A DNA stretch of 64,000 bases from Pseudoalteromonas arabiensis (GTDB lineage: Bacteria; Pseudomonadota; Gammaproteobacteria; Enterobacterales; Alteromonadaceae): assembly GCF_001550155.1 (NCBI RefSeq), contig NZ_LRUF01000008.1, positions 682,001 to 746,000 of the forward strand. Direction: 5' to 3'. Each line of letters opens with the position of its first letter. Within the stretch, counting starts at the first letter, position 1. The notes beneath the pieces are model-generated. The model was not told the DNA's origin. It saw nothing but the letters and a program-made list of their open reading frames with translations, and ran no database searches. The translations under genes and the position numbers were made by a program. Shown here piece after piece: positions 38,779-46,624 of this stretch.

Positions 38779-39786
38779 ATGGCTAAACAAACCATCACAG
38801 TGATCAAAGGCGACGGCATTGGTCCTAGCATTATTGATTCAGCACTTGAGATCCTTAAAGCTGCAGGTTGCGATTTTGATTATGAATTCGTTGATGCTGG
38901 CCTTGCTGCCCTAGAAAAAACTGGTGAGTTACTTCCGCAAGAAACCATTGATACGATTGCGCGTAACAAGATCACTTTAAAAGGTCCTTTAACTACACCA
39001 GTGGGTGAAGGTTTCACATCTATCAACGTTACATTACGTAAAAAGTTTGGCCTATACGCAAACGTACGTCCAGTTAAATCTTTTGCAGGTACGAAAGCTC
39101 GTTACGATGATATCGATATCATCACTGTTCGCGAAAACACACAAGGTATGTACTCAGGTCTTGGTCAAGTTGTATCTGAAGACGGTAACGAAGCTGAAGC
39201 GATGTCGAAAATCACACGTGAAGGTGCAGAAAAAATCGTTACTTTTGCATACGAATTAGCAGTACGCGAAGGCCGTAAAAAAGTAACAGCAGTACACAAA
39301 GCTAACATCCTTAAATCAACGTCTGGTTTATTCTTAAAAGTTGCACGTGAAGTCGCTGAGCGTTACCCGCAAATCGAATCAACTGAGATGATCGTTGATG
39401 CAACATGTATGAAGCTAGTAATGACGCCAGACGAGTTTGATGTAATTGTTACAACGAACTTGTTCGGTGACATTCTATCTGACCTATGTGCTGGTCTTGT
39501 TGGTGGTTTAGGTATGGCACCAGGTGCAAACATCGGTGAAGATGCAGCTATCTTTGAAGCTGTTCACGGTAGTGCTCCTGATATCGCAGGTAAGAACCTT
39601 GCTAACCCAACTTCAGTTATCTTAGCGTCAATTCAAATGCTAGAGCACCTTGAAATGGGTGAAACAGCTGAGCGTATTCGTAACGCTGTAGCAGACGTTA
39701 TTAAGACAGGTGACCGTACTACACGCGACCTAGGTGGTAGCCATGGTACAACTGATTTCACTCAAGCAGTAATCGACCGCCTATAA
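38779..39786 (+). CDS. Isocitrate dehydrogenase, short NAD-type
   Basis: A 335-residue member of the isocitrate/isopropylmalate dehydrogenase family, catalysing oxidative decarboxylation of isocitrate to 2-oxoglutarate in the TCA cycle. The substrate motif SINVTLRKKFGLY fits the SxNxxLR of isocitrate dehydrogenases rather than the ExxLLxLR of LeuB. TVRENTQGMYSG, KANILKSTSG, DLCAGLVGGLGMAPGANIG and EAVHGSAPDIAGKNLANP are all intact. It is shorter than E. coli Icd (416 residues), and cofactor use (NAD is more likely) is inferred from this class. Strong terminator follows; AGGAAAAG lies before the ATG. Confidence 0.88.
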   Translation: MAKQTITVIKGDGIGPSIIDSALEILKAAGCDFDYEFVDAGLAALEKTGELLPQETIDTIARNKITLKGPLTTPVGEGFTSINVTLRKKFGLYANVRPVKSFAGTKARYDDIDIITVRENTQGMYSGLGQVVSEDGNEAEAMSKITREGAEKIVTFAYELAVREGRKKVTAVHKANILKSTSGLFLKVAREVAERYPQIESTEMIVDATCMKLVMTPDEFDVIVTTNLFGDILSDLCAGLVGGLGMAPGANIGEDAAIFEAVHGSAPDIAGKNLANPTSVILASIQMLEHLEMGETAERIRNAVADVIKTGDRTTRDLGGSHGTTDFTQAVIDRL

Positions 39787-39811
39787 TTTTAGTCTCAAAC
39801 TAATTTTTAAG

Positions 39812-39838
39812 AAGCCAGTCATTCGACTGGCTTTTTTT
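39812..39838 (+). terminator. Rho-independent terminator of isocitrate dehydrogenase
   Basis: AAGCCAGTC pairs with GACTGGCTT around loop ATTC, followed by seven T ending at 39838. Confidence 0.9.
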
Positions 39839-40020
39839 ATGGCTAGATTATGCATAGCTAAGCAATAGTTATATTATTTATTACTGTTAAGCCATAAACC
39901 AACACAATCAAATTAATGCATAGTTATTCCTAAAAAACCGCCAATAAAAACAAACAAAAGAACAAAAACAACTATAAAAACAAAAATAAGAAAAAATAAT
40001 GCAAAAAAAACCTTTTACAG

Positions 40021-40050
40021 TTGACATCCCCTGCTAAAAAGCTTAAAAAT
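40021..40050 (+). promoter_or_regulatory. Sigma70-type promoter of the ilv leader
   Basis: A consensus -35 TTGACA at 40021-40026 is followed after 17 bases by TAAAAA (40044-40049), giving a start near 40057. That leaves a leader of about 60 bases before the ilv leader peptide. An extremely A-rich tract (39960-40020) lies just upstream and could act as an UP element. Confidence 0.7.
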
Positions 40051-40115
40051 AAGTCAATCATTTTTTAGGCAGCAACTCTATTTAGGAGTTGTCCTTTTAT
40101 AAGAATTTAAAAACT

Positions 40116-40193
40116 ATGAATATTCGCAGTCACCTTTTAGTCGTCAACGTTCTCGTACTGGTCTTTTTAACAAGCCCAGCGGGGAGCTATTAA
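40116..40193 (+). CDS. ilv operon leader peptide rich in leucine and valine
   Basis: A 25-codon frame encodes MNIRSHLLVVNVLVLVFLTSPAGSY-like residues (shown in part: LLVVNVLVLV). Ten of the codons from 7 to 18 are Leu or Val, with one Asn and one Phe among them. The frame sits between a promoter and a terminator hairpin that precedes ilvI, as expected for a branched-chain amino acid attenuator. No strong ribosome site is visible, so translation starts are inferred from the codon bias and position. Confidence 0.82.
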   Translation: MNIRSHLLVVNVLVLVFLTSPAGSY

Positions 40194-40244
40194 AAGGTGA
40201 AAGCATGCTTTTAAAAAACCCCCGCCCTATGCGGGGGTTTTTTT
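40130..40244 (+). promoter_or_regulatory. Branched-chain amino acid attenuator
   Basis: The terminator is CCCCCGC (40219-40225) paired with GCGGGGG (40231-40237), followed by seven T (40238-40244). GCGGGG (40179-40184), inside the leader peptide frame, can pair with CCCCGC (40220-40225) as antiterminator. TCACCTTTTA (40130-40139), at the start of the Leu/Val codons, pairs perfectly with TAAAAGGTGA (40191-40200). TTAAAAG (40190-40196) can instead pair with CTTTTAA (40208-40214). These pairings are mutually exclusive in part, so ribosome position decides between them. Confidence 0.82.
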
Positions 40245-40277
40245 ATGCTCTCGCAGCTAGCACACAGAGGAATGAGG

Positions 40278-42002
40278 ATGAGTAAAACACAATACAATGG
40301 GTCAGAACTAGTCGTTCGGGCGTTAAAAGAATTAAAGGTTAAATATATTTTTGGCTACCCAGGTGGGTCTGTACTAGACCTATATGATGCACTTTTTCAA
40401 CAAGATGATATTGAGCATATCTTAGTGCGTCATGAACAAGCTGCTACACATATGGCAGATGGTTATGCCCGCGCCACGGGAGAGGTCGGTGTTGTGCTTG
40501 CAACTTCAGGCCCAGGGGCTACAAACTGCATTACCGGTATTGCTACCGCTTATATGGATTCTATTCCTATGGTGGTTCTATCTGGCCAAGTGCCTACAGG
40601 CCTAATTGGTGACGACGCTTTCCAAGAAACGGATATAGTTGGCTGCTCAAGGCCCATAGTAAAGCACAGCTTTAACTGTCGTAGCGCTAAAGACATCCCA
40701 GCCATTCTTGCAAAAGCTTTCTATATAGCTAGCACAGGTCGCCCTGGTCCTGTTGTCGTTGAACTACCAAAGGATATGCTAAACCCAGCACTTACTTTCG
40801 AATTTGAGTTTCCTAAATCAACTGAGCTAAGAACCTATAACCCCAATACTAAAGGGCATTCAAAACAAATAAGAAAAGCCGTTACTGCGATTCTAGAAGC
40901 AAAGAAATTAGTTATCTACTCTGGTGGTGGTATTGTGCTATCTAATACCTCTGAGCAGTTAACCCGACTTGTTGAGTCACTCAATGCGCCTATCACGAAT
41001 ACACTAATGGGTTTAGGTGGCATTAGTGGTACACACCCGAACTTTATTGGAATGCTTGGTATGCATGGCAGCTTAGAAGCCAATAAAGCAATGGCCAACG
41101 CAGATGTTATTTTAGCGCTTGGCGCCCGTTTCGATGATCGGGTAACTAATAACGTTAAAAAGTTTTGCCCAAATGCAACTATTGTCCATGTAGACGTAGA
41201 TCCAACATCAATCTCTAAAACCATTAAAGCCCACATCCCAGTTGTTGGTTGCTTAAACACGGTTCTTGAACAACTTCAAACAGCGATTGATAAAAGTGCT
41301 ATTGCGATAGACCGCTCAGCACAAGAAGATTGGTGGCGACAAATCATTAGCTGGCGCGAACAAAAGTGTTTAAGCTACAGCACAGATGGCGATAAAATTA
41401 AGCCGCAAGCTGTAATAGAAGCCATTTATAAAGCAACCAATGGTGATGCTTATGTTAGCTCTGATGTAGGCCAACACCAAATGTTTGCAGCTCAGTATTA
41501 CCCGTTCAAACATCCACGCCAATGGATTAATTCAGGTGGCTTAGGCACCATGGGCTTTGGGTTGCCAGCTGCTATGGGCGTTAAACTTGCTTTCCCTGAT
41601 AAAGAATCTATCTGTGTGACAGGTGATGGTTCAATTCAAATGAACATTCAAGAGCTATCAACCTGTTTACAATACAACTTAGCTGTAAAAGTAGTCTCAC
41701 TTAATAACCGTTCACTTGGCATGGTGCGCCAATGGCAAGATATGATGTATTCAGGACGTCACTCATCTTCTTATATGGAATCATTACCTGACTTTGTAAA
41801 ACTAGTAGAAAGCTACGGCCATGTGGGTATTCGCGTCGACCATATCGATGAACTAGAACCAGCAATCGAGAAGGCTATGTCAATCAATGACAGGCTCGTT
41901 TTTTTAGATATTTGTGTTGACGAGAAAGAACATGTTTACCCTATGCAAATCAAGCTAGGAGCTGTAGACGACATGTGGTTACGTAAAGGAGTAAAAGCAT
42001 AA
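40278..42002 (+). CDS. ilvI: Acetolactate synthase III, large subunit
   Basis: A 574-residue ThDP enzyme catalysing the first common step of Val, Leu and Ile synthesis. [16 protein letters not shown], the catalytic Glu in [19 protein letters not shown], and the ThDP motif [29 protein letters not shown] are intact. FAD-contact segments and [12 protein letters not shown] follow the E. coli IlvI pattern closely. The ATG at 40278 has AGAGG seven bases upstream, better than two earlier in-frame starts. The stop overlaps the ilvH ATG as TAATG. Confidence 0.96.
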   Translation: MSKTQYNGSELVVRALKELKVKYIFGYPGGSVLDLYDALFQQDDIEHILVRHEQAATHMADGYARATGEVGVVLATSGPGATNCITGIATAYMDSIPMVVLSGQVPTGLIGDDAFQETDIVGCSRPIVKHSFNCRSAKDIPAILAKAFYIASTGRPGPVVVELPKDMLNPALTFEFEFPKSTELRTYNPNTKGHSKQIRKAVTAILEAKKLVIYSGGGIVLSNTSEQLTRLVESLNAPITNTLMGLGGISGTHPNFIGMLGMHGSLEANKAMANADVILALGARFDDRVTNNVKKFCPNATIVHVDVDPTSISKTIKAHIPVVGCLNTVLEQLQTAIDKSAIAIDRSAQEDWWRQIISWREQKCLSYSTDGDKIKPQAVIEAIYKATNGDAYVSSDVGQHQMFAAQYYPFKHPRQWINSGGLGTMGFGLPAAMGVKLAFPDKESICVTGDGSIQMNIQELSTCLQYNLAVKVVSLNNRSLGMVRQWQDMMYSGRHSSSYMESLPDFVKLVESYGHVGIRVDHIDELEPAIEKAMSINDRLVFLDICVDEKEHVYPMQIKLGAVDDMWLRKGVKA

Positions 42003-42499
42003 TGCGCCGTATTTTATCAATCTTATTAGAAAATGAACCAGGCTCGTTATCACGCATTGTTGGCTTGTTTTCACAACGAGCTTACAACATTGACAGCCTA
42101 ACCGTTGGCACAACGGATGATCATTCATTATCAAGAATTACCATCACAACCATGGGTGATGACCGTATCGTTGAGCAAATCACGAAGCAAGTTAATAAAC
42201 TTGTTGATGTACTTAAGATCATTGATCTAACTGAGATGGCACATATTGAGCGCGAATTGTTACTTGTGAAAGTGTTTGCCCAAGACGAAAACACCCGCGC
42301 AGCGGTCACTCGTGTGGTTGATGTATTTCAAGGCGCGATTCTTGATATGGGTCGCCATAGCTACACGTTACAACTAGTGGCTAGTACTGAAAAAATAGAA
42401 TCTTTCCTTGATACACTACGTCACGAGACAGATCTTATTGAAGTTGTACGTTCTGGTGCGGTTGGCATTGGTCGAGGAGACAAGGCGCTAAAAGCGTAA
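42002..42499 (+). CDS. ilvH: Acetolactate synthase III, small regulatory subunit
   Basis: A 165-residue ACT-domain protein that activates the large subunit and gives valine sensitivity. The N-terminal ACT domain ILSILLENEPGSLSRIVGLFSQRAYNIDSLTVG and the valine-binding area are intact. A second ACT-like half follows from about residue 80. It is translationally coupled to ilvI and ends at a bidirectional terminator shared with the convergent HU gene. Confidence 0.96.
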   Translation: MRRILSILLENEPGSLSRIVGLFSQRAYNIDSLTVGTTDDHSLSRITITTMGDDRIVEQITKQVNKLVDVLKIIDLTEMAHIERELLLVKVFAQDENTRAAVTRVVDVFQGAILDMGRHSYTLQLVASTEKIESFLDTLRHETDLIEVVRSGAVGIGRGDKALKA

Positions 42500-42526
42500 C
42501 CATTTTTTGAGCTAAAGCAAAGAAAC

Positions 42527-42554
42527 AAAAAAAGGGCTAGTAAGCCCTTTTTTT
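42527..42554. terminator. Bidirectional terminator between ilvH and hupB
   Basis: AAAGGGCT pairs with AGCCCTTT around loop AGTA, with seven T on the plus side (42548-42554) and seven A on the other side (42527-42533). It therefore terminates both converging transcripts. Confidence 0.92.
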
Positions 42555-42575
42555 AATAATAAGCAATTAGTCTTA

Positions 42576-42851
42576 TTAAGGATTAACTTGATCTTTAAGA
42601 CCTTTACCCGCTTTAAAGCTTGGGATAGTTGCTGCTGCGATTTGAATTTCTGCACCAGTTTGTGGGTTACGGCCAGTACGCGCTGCACGTTCTTTTACTG
42701 AGAATGTACCGAAACCAACTAATGCTACTGAGTTACCTTCTTTAAGAGAGTTAGTAACCGCGCCAGTGAACGCATCAAGCGCACGTGTTGCTGCCGCTTT
42801 TGAGATTTCTGCATCAGTAGCAATTTTTTCAACTAATTGAGCTTTATTCAT
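42576..42851 (-). CDS. hupB: DNA-binding protein HU
   Basis: A 91-residue nucleoid protein, the usual size, that bends DNA as a dimer. [42 protein letters not shown] and the DNA-intercalating proline in RNPQTG match HU-beta. The gene has its own promoter region (about 200 bases upstream) and a shared terminator. Assigning the beta rather than the alpha subunit is a judgement. Confidence 0.93.
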   Translation of the reverse strand: MNKAQLVEKIATDAEISKAAATRALDAFTGAVTNSLKEGNSVALVGFGTFSVKERAARTGRNPQTGAEIQIAAATIPSFKAGKGLKDQVNP

Positions 42852-43053
42852 TGTTAGATTCCTATTCGTTATTATTTTGCCTTCGCAAAACCTATCTTTA
42901 TGTATTTTTGAAAAGTTAGCAACAGCAAATTGCTATTTTTACGTAAATTCTTCAAAAATGACTACATTTTAACTATCTGTCACTAATCTAGTGACTTCAG
43001 GGTTAATAAAGACTGAATTTAACCATCTTTCAAATGGTTTAGAGACAATTAAA

Positions 43054-43590
43054 CTATCGTTCGATTTTCTCGATAACCAAGGTCACTTCCCCGACCTCGA
43101 TGCCAAACTTATCAATAGCAGTACGGTTAATCAAGCGTGATTGTGTTACCAAATACATCCAATCATCAAAATTCACTACTAAAGTACTACCATCATAAGG
43201 TAATTCTACCGAGTAGGTCCAATGAAAAACACTGCCATTGCTGTCACCGTAGGCTGTACCAACAACATCTGATGCCGTTCCCTCAATGCTGCCATCCTCT
43301 TTTAGGGTGATATTCCAAGTGCGAGTTTGCGTTTCACCGTCATCATAGACGAACTGTTCATCAATAATGCCCTGATTGCCTTGCCAGCTCGCTTGCATAT
43401 CCACCACTAACTTACGTGTTAGCTCGCCTTTATGGTCTTGGACAACACCATAGGCTTTCAATTCGCCATTAAAGAAGCGTTTAAAATCAAACTGTGGCTC
43501 TGTTCCTTGGTAATAATCAACATCAGGCGCAGAACAACTGGTGACTAACATTACCATGGCAAAAATAAAGATTACTTTGAGCTTAATCAT
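43054..43590 (-). CDS. DUF3833 lipoprotein
   Basis: A 178-residue exported lipoprotein. The lipobox is VTSC after an N-terminal membrane stretch; the residue after the cysteine is serine. The mature domain is a beta-rich, calycin-like barrel: FKRFFNGELKAYGVVQD, FVYDDGETQTRTWNI, and a lysine-free C-terminal strand DDWMYLVTQSRLINRTAI are DUF3833 features. The ATG at 43590 has GGAGG six bases upstream. Last gene of the ECF sigma cluster; it overlaps the chalcone-isomerase-fold gene by 8 bases. A role in lipid handling is a guess from context. Confidence 0.78.
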   Translation of the reverse strand: MIKLKVIFIFAMVMLVTSCSAPDVDYYQGTEPQFDFKRFFNGELKAYGVVQDHKGELTRKLVVDMQASWQGNQGIIDEQFVYDDGETQTRTWNITLKEDGSIEGTASDVVGTAYGDSNGSVFHWTYSVELPYDGSTLVVNFDDWMYLVTQSRLINRTAIDKFGIEVGEVTLVIEKIER

Positions 43591-44080
43591 GTTTCCCTCC
43601 AATAAGCTGTTTTCGAAGTGAAGGCTCTGAGGTATCGCTACTGAGCCAAATTGCTAAAAAATGGTCTGCAAACTGCTTATCTTCAACAACACCAAGCTTG
43701 TCGTTATTGAAGTAAAAAGTACCTATCCCTTGTGTATTCGTTTCGAATGACAAAGAGTCGTTTTTTTTGATATTTGGCCAAAGCGCTAACAATTGTTCGT
43801 CATACGCATTAACCATATCCACCAAACCTAGATGCTGCCATTGCTCGTTGGTCGCTTTTACGATGTCTTTTGCGTCAAAATTGCGCAGATAAGTAAGTGT
43901 TAATTTCACCGGATGTTCACCAAACTCATAGCTTCCTGTTGGAGTTTCTAGTTTCGCGTTGTAAACATCCCAGAATAAATATTCCATTTTTGCTTCGCCA
44001 ACGGTCTTAAATCCGTTAGCACTGGCATATGCTGACAAAGTCAACGAGATGGAAAAAAGCATCAAATGTATTAACTTCAT
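43583..44080 (-). CDS. Exported chalcone-isomerase-fold protein
   Basis: A 165-residue periplasmic protein with a signal peptide (1-21, ending ANG region). EAKMEYLFWDVYNAKLETPTGSYEFGEHPVKLTLTYLRNFDAKDIV (shown in part) and a helix DEQLLALWPNIKKNDSL are typical of the chalcone isomerase-like family, whose bacterial members bind fatty-acid-like ligands in homologues. No catalytic activity is assumed. The start is taken at the ATG at 44080; the 23 residues further upstream look like leader sequence noise. It is coupled to the DUF3833 gene. Confidence 0.78.
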   Translation of the reverse strand: MKLIHLMLFSISLTLSAYASANGFKTVGEAKMEYLFWDVYNAKLETPTGSYEFGEHPVKLTLTYLRNFDAKDIVKATNEQWQHLGLVDMVNAYDEQLLALWPNIKKNDSLSFETNTQGIGTFYFNNDKLGVVEDKQFADHFLAIWLSSDTSEPSLRKQLIGGKHD

Positions 44081-44135
44081 AATTGCTTGCCTAAAAGTCA
44101 GTTTGTAGACACTACGATTTAAGCGTAAAAGTTGA

Positions 44136-44630
44136 TCATTTCTTGGCAAGCATTCTGTTATTTAAGATCAGAATAGCTAGAAACATTGACGCCCAACCTG
44201 CGCCATACATAATCCAAAACTGCCACAAGGGTAACTCGATGTTTAATACTTCAAAACGTGCCCCTGCAAAGTAACTAGCAGGTGCAAATACAGCGCAAAG
44301 TAACCATGCTAAGTACCAAGGAAGCTTTTGCAAAAATTGCATTGAAGTATTGACGGTAAGCAGTAACGCAGACCAAAGTACCACCAGCCAAAAAGGAAAT
44401 GGAGCCTCTTTAAAACTCAGCAAATTAAGTGCTGTAGCCAGCCATTCAAAAGTCAGCGCAATAGGTAGAGCAAAAACCAGTAAAAAAACATCTTGTCTTC
44501 GTTGCAATGACAGATACATCATCAACGCAACACAAACGAGGGCCGGTAAAATAGACTTTTGTTCAAGGAGTAAGGCCATAAACCAAACCCCTTGGAACAA
44601 GGCAAAATTAATAATTGAGCGCAATGTCAT
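44136..44630 (-). CDS. DUF2878 membrane protein
   Basis: A 164-residue inner-membrane protein with about five or six hydrophobic helices and short loops. The pattern FQGVWFMALL, IALTFEWLATALN and APFPFWLVVLWSALLLTVNTSMQFL matches DUF2878. It overlaps the upstream CFA-type methyltransferase gene by about 23 bases, and 55 bases separate it from the chalcone-isomerase-fold gene. Biochemical role unknown; the consistent company with lipid genes suggests a lipid function. Confidence 0.75.
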   Translation of the reverse strand: MTLRSIINFALFQGVWFMALLLEQKSILPALVCVALMMYLSLQRRQDVFLLVFALPIALTFEWLATALNLLSFKEAPFPFWLVVLWSALLLTVNTSMQFLQKLPWYLAWLLCAVFAPASYFAGARFEVLNIELPLWQFWIMYGAGWASMFLAILILNNRMLAKK

Positions 44631-45870
44631 CGCCAGAATGCACAAATCGCGGTCTGCGGGCAACAAGATGAACCGTGCTTATTGCACGCGTTCTAAAAGC
44701 CCCCTCGCAGTAAGCAAGATAAAATAACCACAAACGATAGAAGCGTTGATCGAACTTTACTTTATCGATTTCAGGCCAACTAGCAATAAAACGTTCACGC
44801 CAATCGGCAAGGGTTCTAGCATAATGCACACCTATATCTTTTACACTGTGTACGACCATGTCCGTTTTCAGTTTTATTTGTTTGTTCATCTCGTCTAAAC
44901 ACGGCAAACAGCCACCTGGGAAGATGTACTGCTGAATGAAGTCAGAATTTTTTAGGTAATGTTTATAACGCTGGTCGGCAATGGTAATCGCTTGAATTAA
45001 CATAGCGCCATTTTCTTTTAACAGCGACTGACACTTAGCAAAAAAGCCAGGTAAATACTCATGACCCACTGCTTCAATCATTTCTATGGAGACAAGCTTA
45101 TCGTAACGCCCTTCAAGCAAACGGTAATCTTGTTTGAGCAAGGTTATTTTACTTTCTAAGTTTAGCTGTCGAATTTTCTCAGCTACATAAGCGTGTTGTT
45201 CATCAGAAATCGTCGTAGTTGTAACATGGCAATCATAATGAGTGGCAGCGTATATTGCGAAAGCCCCCCACCCTGTACCAATTTCAATTACCTTGTCGCC
45301 CGCCTGCAAATCAACTTGCTCGCAAATAAGCGCTAGCTTGTGCGACTGAGCTTGCTCTAGTGTTGCTGTTTGCGATGGATAGACTGCACAAGAATATAGC
45401 ATTTCGTCACTTAGAAAAGAGCTATACAAATCATTGCCTAAGTCATAATGAGCAGCAATGTTCTTTTTAGAACCTCGTGACGAGTTTTTATTTTTTAAAT
45501 GATTAATGCGATGCGCTAAGCCACTTAAAAAGGCAAATTTTTTCTCAAACGCGTCAAGCTGATCTTGATTTAATGCAAATATTTCAATCAGCTGCGTTAG
45601 ATTATCGCACTCCCAATAACCTAGAATATACGCTTCTCCGGCCCCCACACTACCAGATAATGCAAACAGCTTATACATTGCAGGGTCTTTGACAGTCACT
45701 GTCACGTTTAAAGAGCTACTTGGGTTGCCGAATTGAATACGTTCATTTTCTTCAACAAGTGTGATGCAACCAATATTGATGCTATTAAAAGCACCGGTTA
45801 CAAGCTTTTTGTAGATTTTTGTTAACCAACTCGTTGTATGAGTCTGTGTTAAGTTTGATACCTTTTCCAT
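44608..45870 (-). CDS. Cyclopropane-fatty-acid-synthase-type phospholipid methyltransferase
   Basis: A 420-residue SAM-dependent methyltransferase acting on double bonds of phospholipid acyl chains. The SAM motif EIGTGWGAFAI, with IAAHYDLGNDLYSSFL before it and SIEMIEAVGHEYLPGFF after it, is CFA-synthase type; an N-terminal lipid-binding domain of about 100 residues precedes. The ATG at 45870 has AGGTG seven bases upstream. In Rhodobacter sphaeroides, related CFA-family genes lie in the sigmaE regulon and one methylates unsaturated chains towards furan fatty acids. Whether this enzyme makes a cyclopropane or a methylated product cannot be read from sequence. Confidence 0.88.
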   Translation of the reverse strand: MEKVSNLTQTHTTSWLTKIYKKLVTGAFNSINIGCITLVEENERIQFGNPSSSLNVTVTVKDPAMYKLFALSGSVGAGEAYILGYWECDNLTQLIEIFALNQDQLDAFEKKFAFLSGLAHRINHLKNKNSSRGSKKNIAAHYDLGNDLYSSFLSDEMLYSCAVYPSQTATLEQAQSHKLALICEQVDLQAGDKVIEIGTGWGAFAIYAATHYDCHVTTTTISDEQHAYVAEKIRQLNLESKITLLKQDYRLLEGRYDKLVSIEMIEAVGHEYLPGFFAKCQSLLKENGAMLIQAITIADQRYKHYLKNSDFIQQYIFPGGCLPCLDEMNKQIKLKTDMVVHSVKDIGVHYARTLADWRERFIASWPEIDKVKFDQRFYRLWLFYLAYCEGAFRTRAISTVHLVARRPRFVHSGDDIALNY

Positions 45871-45874
45871 CACA

Positions 45875-46624
45875 TCACCTAGTTTGTTTCTCTTGCTTGC
45901 CCGAGTGACCAATAAAAGGCACACGTTTACAGAACAACTTCAGCGCATGAAAATAAATCCCCTTGAAAATACTGAGGGTCATCGCTGGGAAACGTTTAAG
46001 TACAGCACTTACTTGTTGTTTAGTAAGCGGCTGCCTTTGCAGTCTCAATGTTGCGTCAAACAAGAGTTTTTCGTCTTTTTTATTTTCAATATGAATCATA
46101 GTGTTATCAGAATTTTGTCTGACACTCCAATAATAGTTCATATCTAAGTTCATGAAAGGTGATACGGAGAAAACCTTTTTAAAGTTCACTTTTTTTTGCA
46201 GGGGTACGACATAATAATGACGTTCATTCCAAGGGGTATTACTCACCTCAGCAAGCATGTGGCTAAATTCGCCATTCGGTGTCTGATAAAAGAAAAAGTT
46301 TACAGGGCTAAAATAAATGCCGAAACAGCGCATTTGTCCAAGCATGAAAACATGACTGAATGTTTGCGTGACGCCGAGCTGTGCGATTTTATCGAGTGCG
46401 CGCTGTTTTACAGGTAATTGCATGTCAGTTTGATAGTTAAAATAGTCGCTTTGATTGAACTTCAGCGCTTTAAAACCATCACAGCCAAGCCAAGGATGAA
46501 TACCGTTCAATTCTTCAGGCCGTGATAAATCAACCCACATCATATAAAGTGGGTATTTGAAGTGGTGCTCCTTCACCGCAAATCGTCGGTGGCGAATATC
46601 ACCGACATAAATTGCGCTATTCAA
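45875..46624 (-). CDS. DUF1365 protein
   Basis: A 249-residue soluble protein of the DUF1365 family. The core NSAIYVGDIRHRRFAVKEHHFKYPLYMMWVDL, FSPVNFFFYQTPNGEFSHMLAEVSNTPWNERHYYVVP (in part) and KVFSVSPFMNLDMNYYW are family hallmarks. The TTG at 46624 has GGGG six bases upstream and is the natural family start; an ATG at 46651 has no good ribosome site. It overlaps the amine-oxidase gene by 8 bases and is four bases before the CFA gene. DUF1365 commonly sits between these two genes, but its reaction is unknown. Confidence 0.82.
   Translation of the reverse strand: MNSAIYVGDIRHRRFAVKEHHFKYPLYMMWVDLSRPEELNGIHPWLGCDGFKALKFNQSDYFNYQTDMQLPVKQRALDKIAQLGVTQTFSHVFMLGQMRCFGIYFSPVNFFFYQTPNGEFSHMLAEVSNTPWNERHYYVVPLQKKVNFKKVFSVSPFMNLDMNYYWSVRQNSDNTMIHIENKKDEKLLFDATLRLQRQPLTKQQVSAVLKRFPAMTLSIFKGIYFHALKLFCKRVPFIGHSGKQEKQTR

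Noticed and set aside
40916-41260. 114-residue minus-strand frame within ilvI.
   Set aside because: Antisense to a well-conserved enzyme, with no start signal or known domain.
44350-44727. 125-residue plus-strand frame across the CFA and DUF2878 genes.
   Set aside because: Antisense to two overlapping, recognisable genes; serine/lysine-rich and without a ribosome site.
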